A stretch of DNA of 12,204 nucleotides, taken from assembly GCA_023230905.1 (NCBI GenBank), contig JALNWL010000058.1:1-12204 (forward strand), given 5' to 3'. The number at the start of each line of letters is the position of its first letter. The stretch's first letter is position 1. Below are positions 1 to 7,513 of this stretch, piece by piece. The position numbers and the translations under genes were made by a program. A model generated the notes under the pieces. That model had not been told where the DNA came from, ran no database searches, and was given only the letters and a program-made list of their open reading frames with translations. The stretch is from Syntrophales bacterium (GTDB taxonomy: Bacteria > Desulfobacterota > Syntrophia > Syntrophales > UBA2251).

Positions 1-1002
1 CGGATCACGCTGCTCAACGCCCTCGGCGCCCACCGCCCGAACACCCGCGGGGAGCTGACGGACATGCTGGGGGCGGAAATCGTGGACCGCTACCGCATCC
101 TGCAGCACGATCCCGCGGACCGGGACGCCTTGGTGGATCTTGGACGCACCCGCTTCGGCCGCGAGATCTGGATCAACCGGGCGTTTGTGGAGGCCCGGGT
201 CCGCATTCTGACAGGGTTCATCGAGCCCCATTTCTTCGCCGGCTTCTCCGGCGGCCCGAAGGCGGTGATGCCCGGGATCTGCGGCCTCGACACGATCCTG
301 GGAAACCATGGCGCCGCGATGATCGACCACCCGGGCGCCACCTGGGGGGAGACGGAGGCGAATCCCGTCCATCAGGAAATGGCGGAAGTCGCGGAGCGGG
401 CCGCCCCGGAATTTCTCGTCAACGTCACGCTCAACCGGCGGCGGGAGATCACGGGCGTTTTCGCCGGCGACTGGCGGGCGGCTCACCGTGCCGGCTGCGT
501 GTTCGTCCGGCAGTCCGCGATGCGTTCGGTGAACGGGCCTTACGATTGCGTCGTGACGACCAATGGCGGGTTCCCCCTGGATGCCAACCTCTACCAGGCC
601 GTCAAGGGACTGTCGGCGGCGACCCGGATCGTCCGGCCGGGAGGAACCCTCGTCTTGGCGGCGGCCTGTACGGAGGGGATGCAGGGGCACGAAAACTTTT
701 GTCGGCTCCTGTACGCATCGGCTTCGCCGGAGGCCCTTCTGGCTGAGATCCGCGGCAGGCGGGAGCCGCAGCGCGATCAGTGGCAAGCGCAGATCCTGGC
801 GGAGGTCCTGCGCCGGGCGACGGTCCATCTGCACTCCGGCCTGCCGGAAGAGGCGGTGCGCCGCTGCCATATGAGACCGGTTGAGGATGTGGCCGTGTTC
901 GTTCGCGCGTGGCGGGATCGAAATCCCCGAGAGCGGATCGCCGTCCTGCCGGAGGGGCCGCAGACGATTCCCTACGTTCAACCCGACAGCGGCTTGACAT
1001 GA
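1..1002 (+). CDS. larA: LarA-family nickel-dependent 2-hydroxyacid racemase (5'-truncated by window edge)
   Basis: The frame is open from base 1 and stops with TGA at 1000-1002, so 333 residues are visible; an internal ATG at 64 is not the start. The family interconverts D- and L-2-hydroxyacids (lactate in the type enzyme) by hydride transfer on a pincer nickel cofactor (NPN) bound to a lysine. Visible hallmarks are GAHRP (His at fragment residue 11), EPHFFAGFSGGPK (His 77, Lys 87) and GNH (His 103). The spacings 66, 10 and 16 match His108, His174, Lys184 and His200 of Lactiplantibacillus LarA as I recall them. About 97 N-terminal residues should therefore lie to the left. FAGD-x4-H and GGFPLDANLYQAVKG are further family blocks. 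The cofactor genes larB, larC and larE are not in the window. Family membership is firm, but the substrate could be another 2-hydroxyacid such as malate. Confidence 0.9.
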   Translation, partial: RITLLNALGAHRPNTRGELTDMLGAEIVDRYRILQHDPADRDALVDLGRTRFGREIWINRAFVEARVRILTGFIEPHFFAGFSGGPKAVMPGICGLDTILGNHGAAMIDHPGATWGETEANPVHQEMAEVAERAAPEFLVNVTLNRRREITGVFAGDWRAAHRAGCVFVRQSAMRSVNGPYDCVVTTNGGFPLDANLYQAVKGLSAATRIVRPGGTLVLAAACTEGMQGHENFCRLLYASASPEALLAEIRGRREPQRDQWQAQILAEVLRRATVHLHSGLPEEAVRRCHMRPVEDVAVFVRAWRDRNPRERIAVLPEGPQTIPYVQPDSGLT

Positions 1003-1055
1003 CGGGAAAGACGGATTTCGGTTTTTGATGAGATCGTCGACCCCCGGACAATCGT

Positions 1056-1060
1056 GGAGG
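1056..1060 (+). promoter_or_regulatory. Ribosome binding site deciding the start of the hydrolase gene
   Basis: GGAGG lies 5 bases upstream of ATG 1066. An in-frame GTG at 1054 overlaps this element, so 1066 is the better start. Confidence 0.75.
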
Positions 1061-1065
1061 TTCCC

Positions 1066-2907
1066 ATGAATCGAGACTTCCTTCTGGATCCGGTCCATCG
1101 CCGGAGGGCGCTTTACGTTCTGGTGGCCTGTCTCGCCGTGCTGGCGGCGGCCGTCTTTCTGGCCTCGCAGGCGCAGCGGGATTTCGGCCGGGTAAGGGTG
1201 ACGGACGCGTACTATGCCAATGCCGGCGGCATTCCGATCCGTGCCAAGCTCTTCAAGCCCCTGTCGGCCGGCCGGGAGTACCCCGCCCCCGGGGTCGTCT
1301 ATATCCACGGCTACCAGAACAACCGGGAGACGGGTGACGCCTACGCGATCGAGATCGCGCGACGAGGATTCGTCGTGCTCAACATCGACGCCATCGGCCG
1401 CGGGCACTCGGGCATTCCCGGAGAGCCCGCGACGGCGGATTTTGATCGGACCTACGGCGGCCAGGCCTCGGTGGCGTATCTCCGCTCCCTGCCGTTCGTG
1501 GACCCCGGGCGGGTGGGCGTCATGGGACACAGTCTCGGGGCCGAGATGGCCTATCTCGTGGCCCTCCGGGATTCGACGCTCAAGGCCCTTGTCCTGACGG
1601 GCTACGCCTACACGCTGGAGGCGACGCCCACGCACCCGAAGAACATGCTCATGATCATCGGCAAATACGACGAGTTCCGCCAGCGTATGACGGCGACGCG
1701 GGATATCGAGCGGGAGTGGATGGAGACGGAGCGCACCCGGCGGGCCTTCGCAATCGACCGGCCTGATCTCGGGAAAACCTACGGCGATTTCGCCGCGGGG
1801 ACGGCGAGGCGCGTCTTCGTGCCGCCCATCACCCACGTCCATGAATCCCACCACCCGGGGGCGATCGCCGAAACCCTGCTTTGGCTCCGGGCGGCCCTGG
1901 CGCCGCCGCCGGCGGATTGGATCGACGCCCGGCGTCAGATCTGGCCGCTCAAGGAGTTCTCGACGCTCGTTGCCATGCTGTCCGGCTTCGCCCTGCTACT
2001 GCCCCTCGGGTTCCTGCTGCTGGGGACGCGGTTCTTCCGGTCCCTCCTGGCGCGCCCTACCGGTGGCTATGCCTGCACCCCCGGGGATTACCGGAAGTTC
2101 GTCACGATCAACGGCGTGCTGATGTGGCTTTACCTGCCGCTCATCCTCGTCCTGTTCGGCGTCCACAAGTACCTGGTCCGGATCGACGGGGCCTTTCCGA
2201 TGATGATGGTCAACGCGATCGTCTGGTGGTTCCTGTGGGTGAACATCATCGGCTTTTTCCTGTTCCGGCGCTGGTTCGCCCGCCAGGCCGCCCCGCGCGG
2301 CGTCAGCCTTCTCGATCTGGGAATCTCCGATCAGGCCGGGACCTTGCGCGTGAACGCCGGCCGGCTCGTCCGGACGGCCCTTCTGGCCGTCGGCCTGTTC
2401 TTCTGCATGTATTTTCTGGAGTATCTCGCGGAGAAGATCTTTTTGGTGAACTACCGGTTCGTCTGGCCGTTCTTCAACGATCTGACGCCCTACCGGTGGC
2501 GGATGTTCCTGCTCTATCTGCCCTGGATCCTCGTGTGTTTCCTGCAGACCGGGGCCTTCCTGCACGGGCAACTCCGCCGCCCGCCCCGGACGACGCCGAT
2601 GCGGACGTTCTTCGGCCGGTCGTGGGAAAACGTCGTCGCCCTGTGCCTGCCGGTCGTCCTGTTCCTGGCCGTCCAGTACATCCCGCTCTTCACGACGGGC
2701 TTCATTCCCTTCGAGGGGCCGAACGGGCTCTTCGTTGTGTTCGTGATCAACCTGGTCCACGTCCTGGCGCTTTTGGCGATCACGGCGGTGATCTCGACGT
2801 GGTTCTTCGAGTGGACGGGGCGGATCTATCTGGGGGCGATCCTGAACGCGCTCCTCGTCGCCTGGTCGTTCGCGGCCTCGCAGGTCATCGCCCCAATTCC
2901 CATGTGA
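1066..2907 (+). CDS. Alpha/beta hydrolase fused to a C-terminal multi-pass membrane domain
   Basis: The product has 613 residues from ATG 1066, chosen for the GGAGG 5 bases upstream. A hydrophobic helix at about 15-33 looks like a signal anchor. An alpha/beta-hydrolase domain follows (about 45-280): oxyanion-type HGYQNN at 81-86, the nucleophile elbow GHSLG at 154-158 (Ser156), the likely acid Asp202 in GKYDEF, and the likely catalytic His in THVHESHH (257-263). From about 298 to the end there are roughly eight hydrophobic segments (about 298-320, 350-366, 384-402, 436-452, 480-497, 523-540, 554-577, 588-606). The hydrolase domain is probably outside the cytoplasm, tethered to a membrane unit I do not recognise. 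A serine esterase, peptidase or acyl-transfer role is possible; the substrate is unknown. It follows larA by 63 bases on the same strand and may be co-transcribed. Confidence 0.85.
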   Translation: MNRDFLLDPVHRRRALYVLVACLAVLAAAVFLASQAQRDFGRVRVTDAYYANAGGIPIRAKLFKPLSAGREYPAPGVVYIHGYQNNRETGDAYAIEIARRGFVVLNIDAIGRGHSGIPGEPATADFDRTYGGQASVAYLRSLPFVDPGRVGVMGHSLGAEMAYLVALRDSTLKALVLTGYAYTLEATPTHPKNMLMIIGKYDEFRQRMTATRDIEREWMETERTRRAFAIDRPDLGKTYGDFAAGTARRVFVPPITHVHESHHPGAIAETLLWLRAALAPPPADWIDARRQIWPLKEFSTLVAMLSGFALLLPLGFLLLGTRFFRSLLARPTGGYACTPGDYRKFVTINGVLMWLYLPLILVLFGVHKYLVRIDGAFPMMMVNAIVWWFLWVNIIGFFLFRRWFARQAAPRGVSLLDLGISDQAGTLRVNAGRLVRTALLAVGLFFCMYFLEYLAEKIFLVNYRFVWPFFNDLTPYRWRMFLLYLPWILVCFLQTGAFLHGQLRRPPRTTPMRTFFGRSWENVVALCLPVVLFLAVQYIPLFTTGFIPFEGPNGLFVVFVINLVHVLALLAITAVISTWFFEWTGRIYLGAILNALLVAWSFAASQVIAPIPM

Positions 2908-3040
2908 GACCGTTGCCCGCGTTAGGAATCGTGATCTCTTCACGCGCGCATGGGAGATTTCTCGGGATCGAAAACGGTCCAGCGCGCGGTGGGGTCATGA
3001 TTCCCGCGGGTCCCGGTATGGGAAATCAGGGACAGCGGCG
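2908..3040. other. Convergent intergenic gap, no clear terminator
   Basis: This 133-base gap separates the convergent hydrolase and lon genes. An imperfect inverted repeat (GATTCCC near 2999-3005 and GGGAAATC near 3020-3027) could fold, with a smaller CGGG/CCCG inside. Neither strand carries the T-run expected of an intrinsic terminator, and no ORF here is convincing. Confidence 0.4.
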
Positions 3041-5389
3041 CTATTTGTCCAGGGCGAGCTTCAGGACGTCCAGCATCTCGTCGACGAAGTGGAACGTGAC
3101 CTCCCGGCGGACCTTAGGCGGGATGTCCTCCACGTCCTTCTTGTTCCACCTGGGCAGGAGGATCGTCCGGATGCCCGCGCGGTGGGCGGCGAGCACCTTC
3201 TCCTTGATCCCGCCGACGGGCAGCACGAGCCCCCGCAGAGTGATCTCTCCCGTCATGGCGAGGTCTTTCTTCACCGGCCGGTTCGTCAGCAGCGAGGTCA
3301 GGGCCGTCAGGATCGTGACCCCCGCCGAGGGGCCGTCCTTGGGGATGGCCCCGGAGGGGACGTGGATGTGCAGGTCCATCTCCTCGAAGAAGTCCGGCGC
3401 GATCCCGAGTTCGACGGCGTTGGCGCGGACGAAGCTCAGGGCCGCCGTCGCGGACTCCTTCATCACGTCTCCCAGCTGACCGGTCAGCGTCAGCCCCTTC
3501 TTCCCCTTCATGGCCGTCGCCTCGATGAAGAGCAGGTCGCCGCCCGTCGGCGTCCAGGCCATGCCCGTGACGACGCCGGGCTTGGACGTGCGGAGGCCCG
3601 TTTCGGCGGGGATGCGGACCGGGCCGAGGTACCGGTGGAGGTCCTTGACCTTGATCACGGCGCGGTCGGCCTCGTCCGCGGCGACGAGACTTGCAAAGCC
3701 CCGGCAGACGGCGGCGATCTCCCGCTCCAGGTTCCGGAGCCCCGCCTCGCGCGTGTAGCCGTTGATGATGGCCTTGAGCGCGCTCTTCGTGAACCTGAGC
3801 CGCTCCGGCGTCAGCCCGTTGGCCTCCAGCTGCCTGGGAACGAGGTAGCGCTGGGCGATCTTGAGCTTTTCGTCCAGCGTGTAGCCGACGAGCTCGATTA
3901 CCTCCATCCGGTCCCGGAGCGGCGGCGGGATCGTGTCCAGGATGTTCGCCGTCGTGATGAACATGACGTGGGACAGATCGAACGGCACGTCCAGGTAATG
4001 GTCCGTGAAGGAGAAATTCTGTTCCGGGTCGAGGACCTCCAGGAGCGCCGATGAGGGATCGCCCCGGAAATCGCTTCCCAGCTTGTCGATTTCGTCCAGC
4101 ATGAAGACGGGATTCATCGATCCCGCCCGGCGGATGCCCTGAACGATCCGGCCCGGCAGGGCGCCGACGTACGTCCGGCGGTGTCCCCGGATCTCCGCCT
4201 CGTCGCGCACGCCGCCCAGGGCGATGCGAACGAATTTCCGGCCCAGGGCGCGGGCGATCGAATGGCCGAGGGAAGTCTTGCCCGTCCCCGGAGGTCCGGC
4301 GAAGCAGAGGATCGGACCCTTCGTGTCGGGTTTGAGCTTCCGCACGGACAGGTATTCGATGATACGCTTCTTGGCCTTCTCCAGGCCGTAGTGATCCTCG
4401 TCCAGAACCTTCCGGGCCTTTCGGACGTCCAAGGTGTCTTCCGTCACGTCGTGCCAGGGCAGGGACGTGACCCAGTCCAGGTAGGTGGAGGTCACGCTGT
4501 ACTCCGCCGACGAGGGGTGCATCCGCGCCAGGCGGTTCAGCTCGCGCTCCGCCTCTTTCTTCGCCTCCTCCGGGAGGTCTTTCTCTTCGACCTTTTTCCG
4601 GTACTCGTCGATCTCCACCCGGTTGTCGTCCGCTTCCCCGAGTTCCTGCTGAATCGCCTTGAGCTGCTGGCGGAGATAGTATTCCCGCTGGCTCTTGTCC
4701 ATGTCGTCCTTGACCTGGGTCTGGATCTTGTTGCCCAGCTCGAGGATCTCCAACTGGTGGTTGACCAGACGGGTAACCTCCTTGAGGCGCTTCTTCACGT
4801 CCAGAATTTCCAGGATCCGCTGCTTTTCCTCCGGCGAGGCGTTGATGATCGACGCGATGATGTCCGACAGGATGCCCGGATCGGTGATGGACTTGGCCAT
4901 CATGCCGAACTCCTGCGGGAGAAAGGGGGAAAGTTTCACGATCCGGTCGAAGAGGTTGACGAGGTTAGCCATCAGGGCCTCCACCTCGAGGTCCTTGACC
5001 TCTCGGTCCTCGAGAGGTTCGATCGCCGCCTGGAGGTAAGGCTTCCCCTCCACGAAGGACTTGATCCGGAACCGTCCGAGCCCCTGCACGAGGAGTTGGG
5101 CCTTCTTGTCCGCGGCCTTGGCCATCTTCAGGATGACGACGCTCGTGCCGATGCCGTGATAGTCGTCCGGCGTTTGGGAGGCCTCCATCGGACCTTTCTT
5201 CGAAAGGGTCAGGCCGATCATCCGGTCCTTGGCCATCGCCTCGTCGACGAGGCTGAGCGACTGTTCGCCCGCAACCTCCATCGGAAACATCATCTTCGGG
5301 AAGACGACCATGTTAAACAGGGGCAGGATGGGCAGGGACTCCGGCATTGTCAGGGTCTTCTGGTCTTCCGTCTGGGTATCTTCAGGCAT
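3041..5389 (-). CDS. lon: ATP-dependent Lon protease (LonA)
   Basis: The product has 782 residues, the normal LonA length. LonA is a cytoplasmic hexameric AAA+ serine protease that degrades misfolded and regulatory proteins. Domains in order: an N-terminal substrate-binding LAN domain (about 18-205, opening LPILPLFNMVVFP), a coiled linker (about 205-300), and the AAA+ module with Walker A GPPGTGKT at 365-372 and Walker B FMLDEID (Asp432, Glu433). The C-terminal protease domain carries the nucleophile Ser688 in PKDGPSAG and the dyad Lys731 in GGIKEK; the 43-residue spacing equals Ser679/Lys722 of E. coli Lon. All catalytic residues are present. Start ATG 5389-5387 has a GGAGG 5 bases upstream (5395-5399) lying inside the end of hsp20. 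The two genes overlap by 8 bases and are very likely translationally coupled. The stop is TAG at 3041-3043. Confidence 0.98.
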   Translation of the reverse strand: MPEDTQTEDQKTLTMPESLPILPLFNMVVFPKMMFPMEVAGEQSLSLVDEAMAKDRMIGLTLSKKGPMEASQTPDDYHGIGTSVVILKMAKAADKKAQLLVQGLGRFRIKSFVEGKPYLQAAIEPLEDREVKDLEVEALMANLVNLFDRIVKLSPFLPQEFGMMAKSITDPGILSDIIASIINASPEEKQRILEILDVKKRLKEVTRLVNHQLEILELGNKIQTQVKDDMDKSQREYYLRQQLKAIQQELGEADDNRVEIDEYRKKVEEKDLPEEAKKEAERELNRLARMHPSSAEYSVTSTYLDWVTSLPWHDVTEDTLDVRKARKVLDEDHYGLEKAKKRIIEYLSVRKLKPDTKGPILCFAGPPGTGKTSLGHSIARALGRKFVRIALGGVRDEAEIRGHRRTYVGALPGRIVQGIRRAGSMNPVFMLDEIDKLGSDFRGDPSSALLEVLDPEQNFSFTDHYLDVPFDLSHVMFITTANILDTIPPPLRDRMEVIELVGYTLDEKLKIAQRYLVPRQLEANGLTPERLRFTKSALKAIINGYTREAGLRNLEREIAAVCRGFASLVAADEADRAVIKVKDLHRYLGPVRIPAETGLRTSKPGVVTGMAWTPTGGDLLFIEATAMKGKKGLTLTGQLGDVMKESATAALSFVRANAVELGIAPDFFEEMDLHIHVPSGAIPKDGPSAGVTILTALTSLLTNRPVKKDLAMTGEITLRGLVLPVGGIKEKVLAAHRAGIRTILLPRWNKKDVEDIPPKVRREVTFHFVDEMLDVLKLALDK

Positions 5390-5834
5390 GGGATCCTCCG
5401 TTTTGAATGCGGATTTTATGCAGCGTGTCGTGGGGCGCCTTTTTCATGCGGATGGTCAGGAGACCGTCCGTGTAGCGCGCCTTGACGGTTTCCGTGTCCA
5501 CCGGCGTCGGCAGGTTGAAGCTTCGCTCGAACGCCCCGAAGGCGATTTCCGCGATGTGGTAACGCCCCTCGCGGGCGGGCTGTCCATGTTCGCGCCGGCC
5601 GTGGATCTTGAAGCGCAGCCGGCTGACCTCCACCTGGAGGTTTTCCAGGGCGACACCAGCCACCTCGGCCAGGACAATCACCTCGTCTGCGGTTTCGCAG
5701 ACATCGACCTGGGGCTTCCAGAGTCGTTGACGCAGCGTGGCGAAGGGGTGGGAGACGCGGAACATCTCTTCCATGTCTTCGATGAACTCTCTGTCGCAAT
5801 TCCCGATGCTGTCCACAAATTTGATCTTGATCAT
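5382..5834 (-). CDS. Small heat shock protein, Hsp20/alpha-crystallin family
   Basis: The product has 150 residues from ATG 5834, which has AGAGGA 7 bases upstream. The frame stays open further upstream (to 5966), but that extension crosses the promoter and has no family similarity. Small heat shock proteins are ATP-independent holdases that keep unfolding proteins soluble as large oligomers. The alpha-crystallin domain spans about 39-132: WKPQVDVCE at 39-47, AFGAFERSFNLPTPVD at about 98-113, and ARYTDGLLTIRMKK at 119-132. A C-terminal I-x-I anchor motif (IRI, 141-143) is present, followed by a short polar tail. The gene's last 8 bases overlap lon, linking holdase and protease in one operon. 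The helical N-terminal arm is short (about 38 residues). Confidence 0.95.
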   Translation of the reverse strand: MIKIKFVDSIGNCDREFIEDMEEMFRVSHPFATLRQRLWKPQVDVCETADEVIVLAEVAGVALENLQVEVSRLRFKIHGRREHGQPAREGRYHIAEIAFGAFERSFNLPTPVDTETVKARYTDGLLTIRMKKAPHDTLHKIRIQNGGSHA

Positions 5835-5841
5835 CGCGCTT

Positions 5842-5847
5842 TCCTCT
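5842..5847 (-). promoter_or_regulatory. Ribosome binding site deciding the hsp20 start
   Basis: Read on the minus strand, AGAGGA lies 7 bases before ATG 5834. This supports the 150-residue form over longer in-frame starts. Confidence 0.65.
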
Positions 5848-5904
5848 GGGGTTCGAAACCGATCCGAACGACGTCCATCCGCGGTTGACTGTCCACGAGT
5901 CTTT

Positions 5905-5932
5905 AATATAGTACCGAAAAGAGGTTTGTAAA
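5905..5932 (-). promoter_or_regulatory. Sigma70-like promoter of hsp20-lon
   Basis: On the minus strand, TTTACA (5932-5927, 5 of 6 to TTGACA) is followed after 16 bases by TATATT (5910-5905, 5 of 6 to TATAAT). Transcription would start near 5898, leaving a leader of about 64 bases before hsp20. This is the most AT-rich patch in the area. I saw no CIRCE repeat and no good sigma32 element, so heat control, if any, is not explained here. Confidence 0.6.
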
Positions 5933-6044
5933 GCCCCGGATGTCCACGGGGACGTTTTCGCTGCAAGTTTCACGTTGACGCGCGGATGTAGGCGTGGCAG
6001 CATGACGCCGCATCCGCCCGCTCTGCCGAACAAGGAAAGGCCAC

Positions 6045-7037
6045 ATGGCAACGCTTCATTCCACCGCCCGCTTCCACCGTAACGACATCGAAACCCTGGG
6101 ATGGGAGCTGACGGTCTCCAACACCCTCGACCCGCCGGAGAGCCCCTGCCGCCGGTTTCTGAAGGGCCAGGGATCGTATGGAACGCATCTGCTCGCCCAC
6201 CTGGAGCGACGGATCCCGCTGAAACGGATGGACCGGGTCCTGGAGGTGGGGGGCGGCTACGGCTATCTGATGCGGGATCTCCTCGCCGTGCACCCGTTTC
6301 CCCGGGTGACGATGCTCGACATTTCCCCGTTGCTCCTGAAACGGCAGAAGGAGGCCCTCCGGGCCTACCCGTCCGTGCGCTACGTCGAGGCGGATTTCCT
6401 CGCCATCGACGCGCGGCGCCTGCGCGAGTTCGACTGGATCATCCTGAACGAGAACCTCGGGGATTTCCCGACGGTCGTGGGGTTGGAAGGCAACGTTCGG
6501 GAGGATCCGGACGTCGGTGCCGGCGGAGAGGGGGGCTCCGTGCCGGCGCGGGTGAGGCGACTCCTCGACGCCTATTCCCTGACGACCCCCGACCGGACGC
6601 CGTTCAATTTCAACCTCGGGGCCGTCGAGGCCCTGGAGAAAATCTGCCGAGTTGGCGTTCCCTATGTCTTTCTCGCGGAGCACAGTTGCGAAGCGGCCGT
6701 GCCGGAGCCCTATCGCCGGTGGATCGACGTCAGGGCGGGGGGGAATCCGGAACGCATCGCCCTCAAGGGTCACGACGAATACACGATCCGTTTCTCGAAT
6801 CTCGTCGCCGTTGCCGGTCATTACGGATATGAGGTCCTTCGTGGGCCGGTGGCGGATTTTTTACAGCTTGATTTTTCCCCGGAATTGGAGTCTATTTTGC
6901 GGGCGCGGAACGTTGCCGTAGGCGAGCGGGAAACGGTCCGCCATTTTGTCGAGGACCTGTTTCAATACGAGTATCTGCTGCTCCGGAAACGGGGCGTTGA
7001 ATTTCGCGTTGAAGCTCCCCTGAAATCAGAGGGGTGA
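6045..7037 (+). CDS. SAM-dependent methyltransferase, possibly MidA/NDUFAF7-like
   Basis: The product has 330 residues. Start ATG 6045 has AGGAAAGG 4 bases upstream. A class I Rossmann methyltransferase fold is indicated by the SAM-binding motif VLEVGGGYGYL (65-75), the acidic residue after strand 2 in LDISP (Asp92), VEADF at 114-118, and a strand-4 segment IILNENLGDFPTVV (132-145). The strand-4 block resembles the N-E-x-x-D-x-x-P-V block of MidA/NDUFAF7-type protein arginine methyltransferases. The later HDEYTIRFSNLVAVAGHYGY (243-262) resembles that family's H-x-x-F-x-x-L-x-x-x-A-x-x-x-G segment. An insert rich in Gly and Glu (about 150-168) is unusual. The substrate is unknown. The gene is divergent from hsp20 and sits 3 bases before the YkgJ-type gene, in the same frame, so the two are likely co-translated. 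Confidence 0.8.
   Translation: MATLHSTARFHRNDIETLGWELTVSNTLDPPESPCRRFLKGQGSYGTHLLAHLERRIPLKRMDRVLEVGGGYGYLMRDLLAVHPFPRVTMLDISPLLLKRQKEALRAYPSVRYVEADFLAIDARRLREFDWIILNENLGDFPTVVGLEGNVREDPDVGAGGEGGSVPARVRRLLDAYSLTTPDRTPFNFNLGAVEALEKICRVGVPYVFLAEHSCEAAVPEPYRRWIDVRAGGNPERIALKGHDEYTIRFSNLVAVAGHYGYEVLRGPVADFLQLDFSPELESILRARNVAVGERETVRHFVEDLFQYEYLLLRKRGVEFRVEAPLKSEG
7028..7034 (+). promoter_or_regulatory. Ribosome binding site for the YkgJ-type gene
   Basis: AGAGGGG lies at the very end of the methyltransferase gene, 6 bases before ATG 7041. It is only 3 bases before the alternative GTG 7038, so ATG 7041 is preferred. Confidence 0.6.
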
Positions 7038-7040
7038 GTG

Positions 7041-7358
7041 ATGGAAAACCAACCGGAGATCGTCTGCCGGAGATGCGGGAAATGCTGCCTGGCGAACCTG
7101 ATCGCGTACGTGACGGACGAGGACTGGGAGCGGTGGCGCCGGGAGGGGCGGGACGACATCCTCCGGATCATCGCCCACGAGCATGCCGTCTGGGCGGGGG
7201 ATCACCTGATTTCCTCCGACGACGGCCGCTACCTGCACGGATGCCCCTTCCTCCAGTGGGACGACGACCATTATACCTGTACGATCTACGAGACGCGGCC
7301 GGCCGTCTGCCGGCACTACGCGCCCGGTTCTTCTGAAATCTGCACGCAATTCCGATGA
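7041..7358 (+). CDS. YkgJ-family cysteine-cluster protein (CxxCxxCC metal-binding)
   Basis: The product has 105 residues from ATG 7041. The YkgJ/UPF0153 family is defined by a cysteine cluster thought to bind zinc or an iron-sulfur centre; its biochemical role is mostly unknown. Here the N-terminal cluster is CRRCGKCC (Cys9, 12, 15, 16). Downstream Cys68 (GCPF), Cys80 (YTCTIYETRPAVC), Cys90 and Cys101 complete the typical pattern, including the family's C-x-I-Y-x-x-R-P-x-x-C block. The protein is cytoplasmic, with no signal peptide or membrane helix. It follows the methyltransferase after 3 bases (TGA GTG ATG), suggesting coupled translation and perhaps a joint modification function. The family call is firm; the role is not known. 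Confidence 0.9.
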   Translation: MENQPEIVCRRCGKCCLANLIAYVTDEDWERWRREGRDDILRIIAHEHAVWAGDHLISSDDGRYLHGCPFLQWDDDHYTCTIYETRPAVCRHYAPGSSEICTQFR

Positions 7359-7364
7359 GGCCGC

Positions 7365-7380
7365 GCCGGGACCACCCGGC
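7365..7380 (+). other. GC-rich hairpin after the YkgJ-type gene
   Basis: GCCGGG, a 4-base loop ACCA, then CCCGGC form a perfect 6-bp stem 7 bases after the YkgJ stop. No T-run follows, so it is at best a weak or factor-assisted end signal. The rest of the 155-base gap to the next gene holds no ORF or promoter I can support. Confidence 0.3.
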
Positions 7381-7501
7381 CCGGCGGACACACCCGACGA
7401 TGGATGGAGTGGGGAGCGGGGGCGCCGAAGAGACCGGTATGAGCGTTTCCGGAATCTGACCTCCCAGAGAAGCCAAATTCTTTCACTCGAACCGTCAATC
7501 C

Positions 7502-7507
7502 AGGAGG
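7502..7507 (+). promoter_or_regulatory. Ribosome binding site deciding the selenoprotein start
   Basis: A full AGGAGG lies 6 bases before ATG 7514. GTG 7511 is only 3 bases away, so 7514 is chosen. Confidence 0.75.
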
Positions 7508-7513
7508 CCCGTG

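Noticed and set aside
2999..3027. The imperfect inverted repeat between the convergent genes as a bidirectional terminator.
   Set aside because: The stem has a bulge and no T-run on either strand.
1881..3479. A 532-residue plus-strand open frame spanning the hydrolase end, the gap and the lon 3' end.
   Set aside because: It crosses two well-supported genes in the wrong frame or strand and its protein is Arg/Pro-rich without motifs.
4181..5485. Long plus-strand open frames opposite lon.
   Set aside because: Lon is certain on the minus strand; these are shadows of its codon bias.
5835..5898. The hsp20 leader as an RNA thermometer.
   Set aside because: Small hairpins such as GGTTTCGAACC can form, but none pairs with the ribosome binding site.
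5835..5966. The longer 194-residue version of Hsp20 starting at 5966.
   Set aside because: The extra 44 codons overlap the promoter, lack Hsp20 similarity and have no good ribosome site, whereas ATG 5834 has one.
5974..6003. TTGACG with a CAGCAT 17 bases on as a promoter for the methyltransferase.
   Set aside because: The -10 element matches only 3 of 6 positions.
7035..7358. The TGA between the methyltransferase and the YkgJ-type gene, with both in one frame, as a second possible Sec or readthrough codon.
   Set aside because: The downstream gene has its own ribosome site and start, homologous families are normally separate proteins, and the TGA is not in a redox motif. An ordinary stop explains it.
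7356..7442. Readthrough past the TGA of the YkgJ-type gene.
   Set aside because: The extension is 28 residues of low-complexity, Arg/Gly-rich sequence with no motif.
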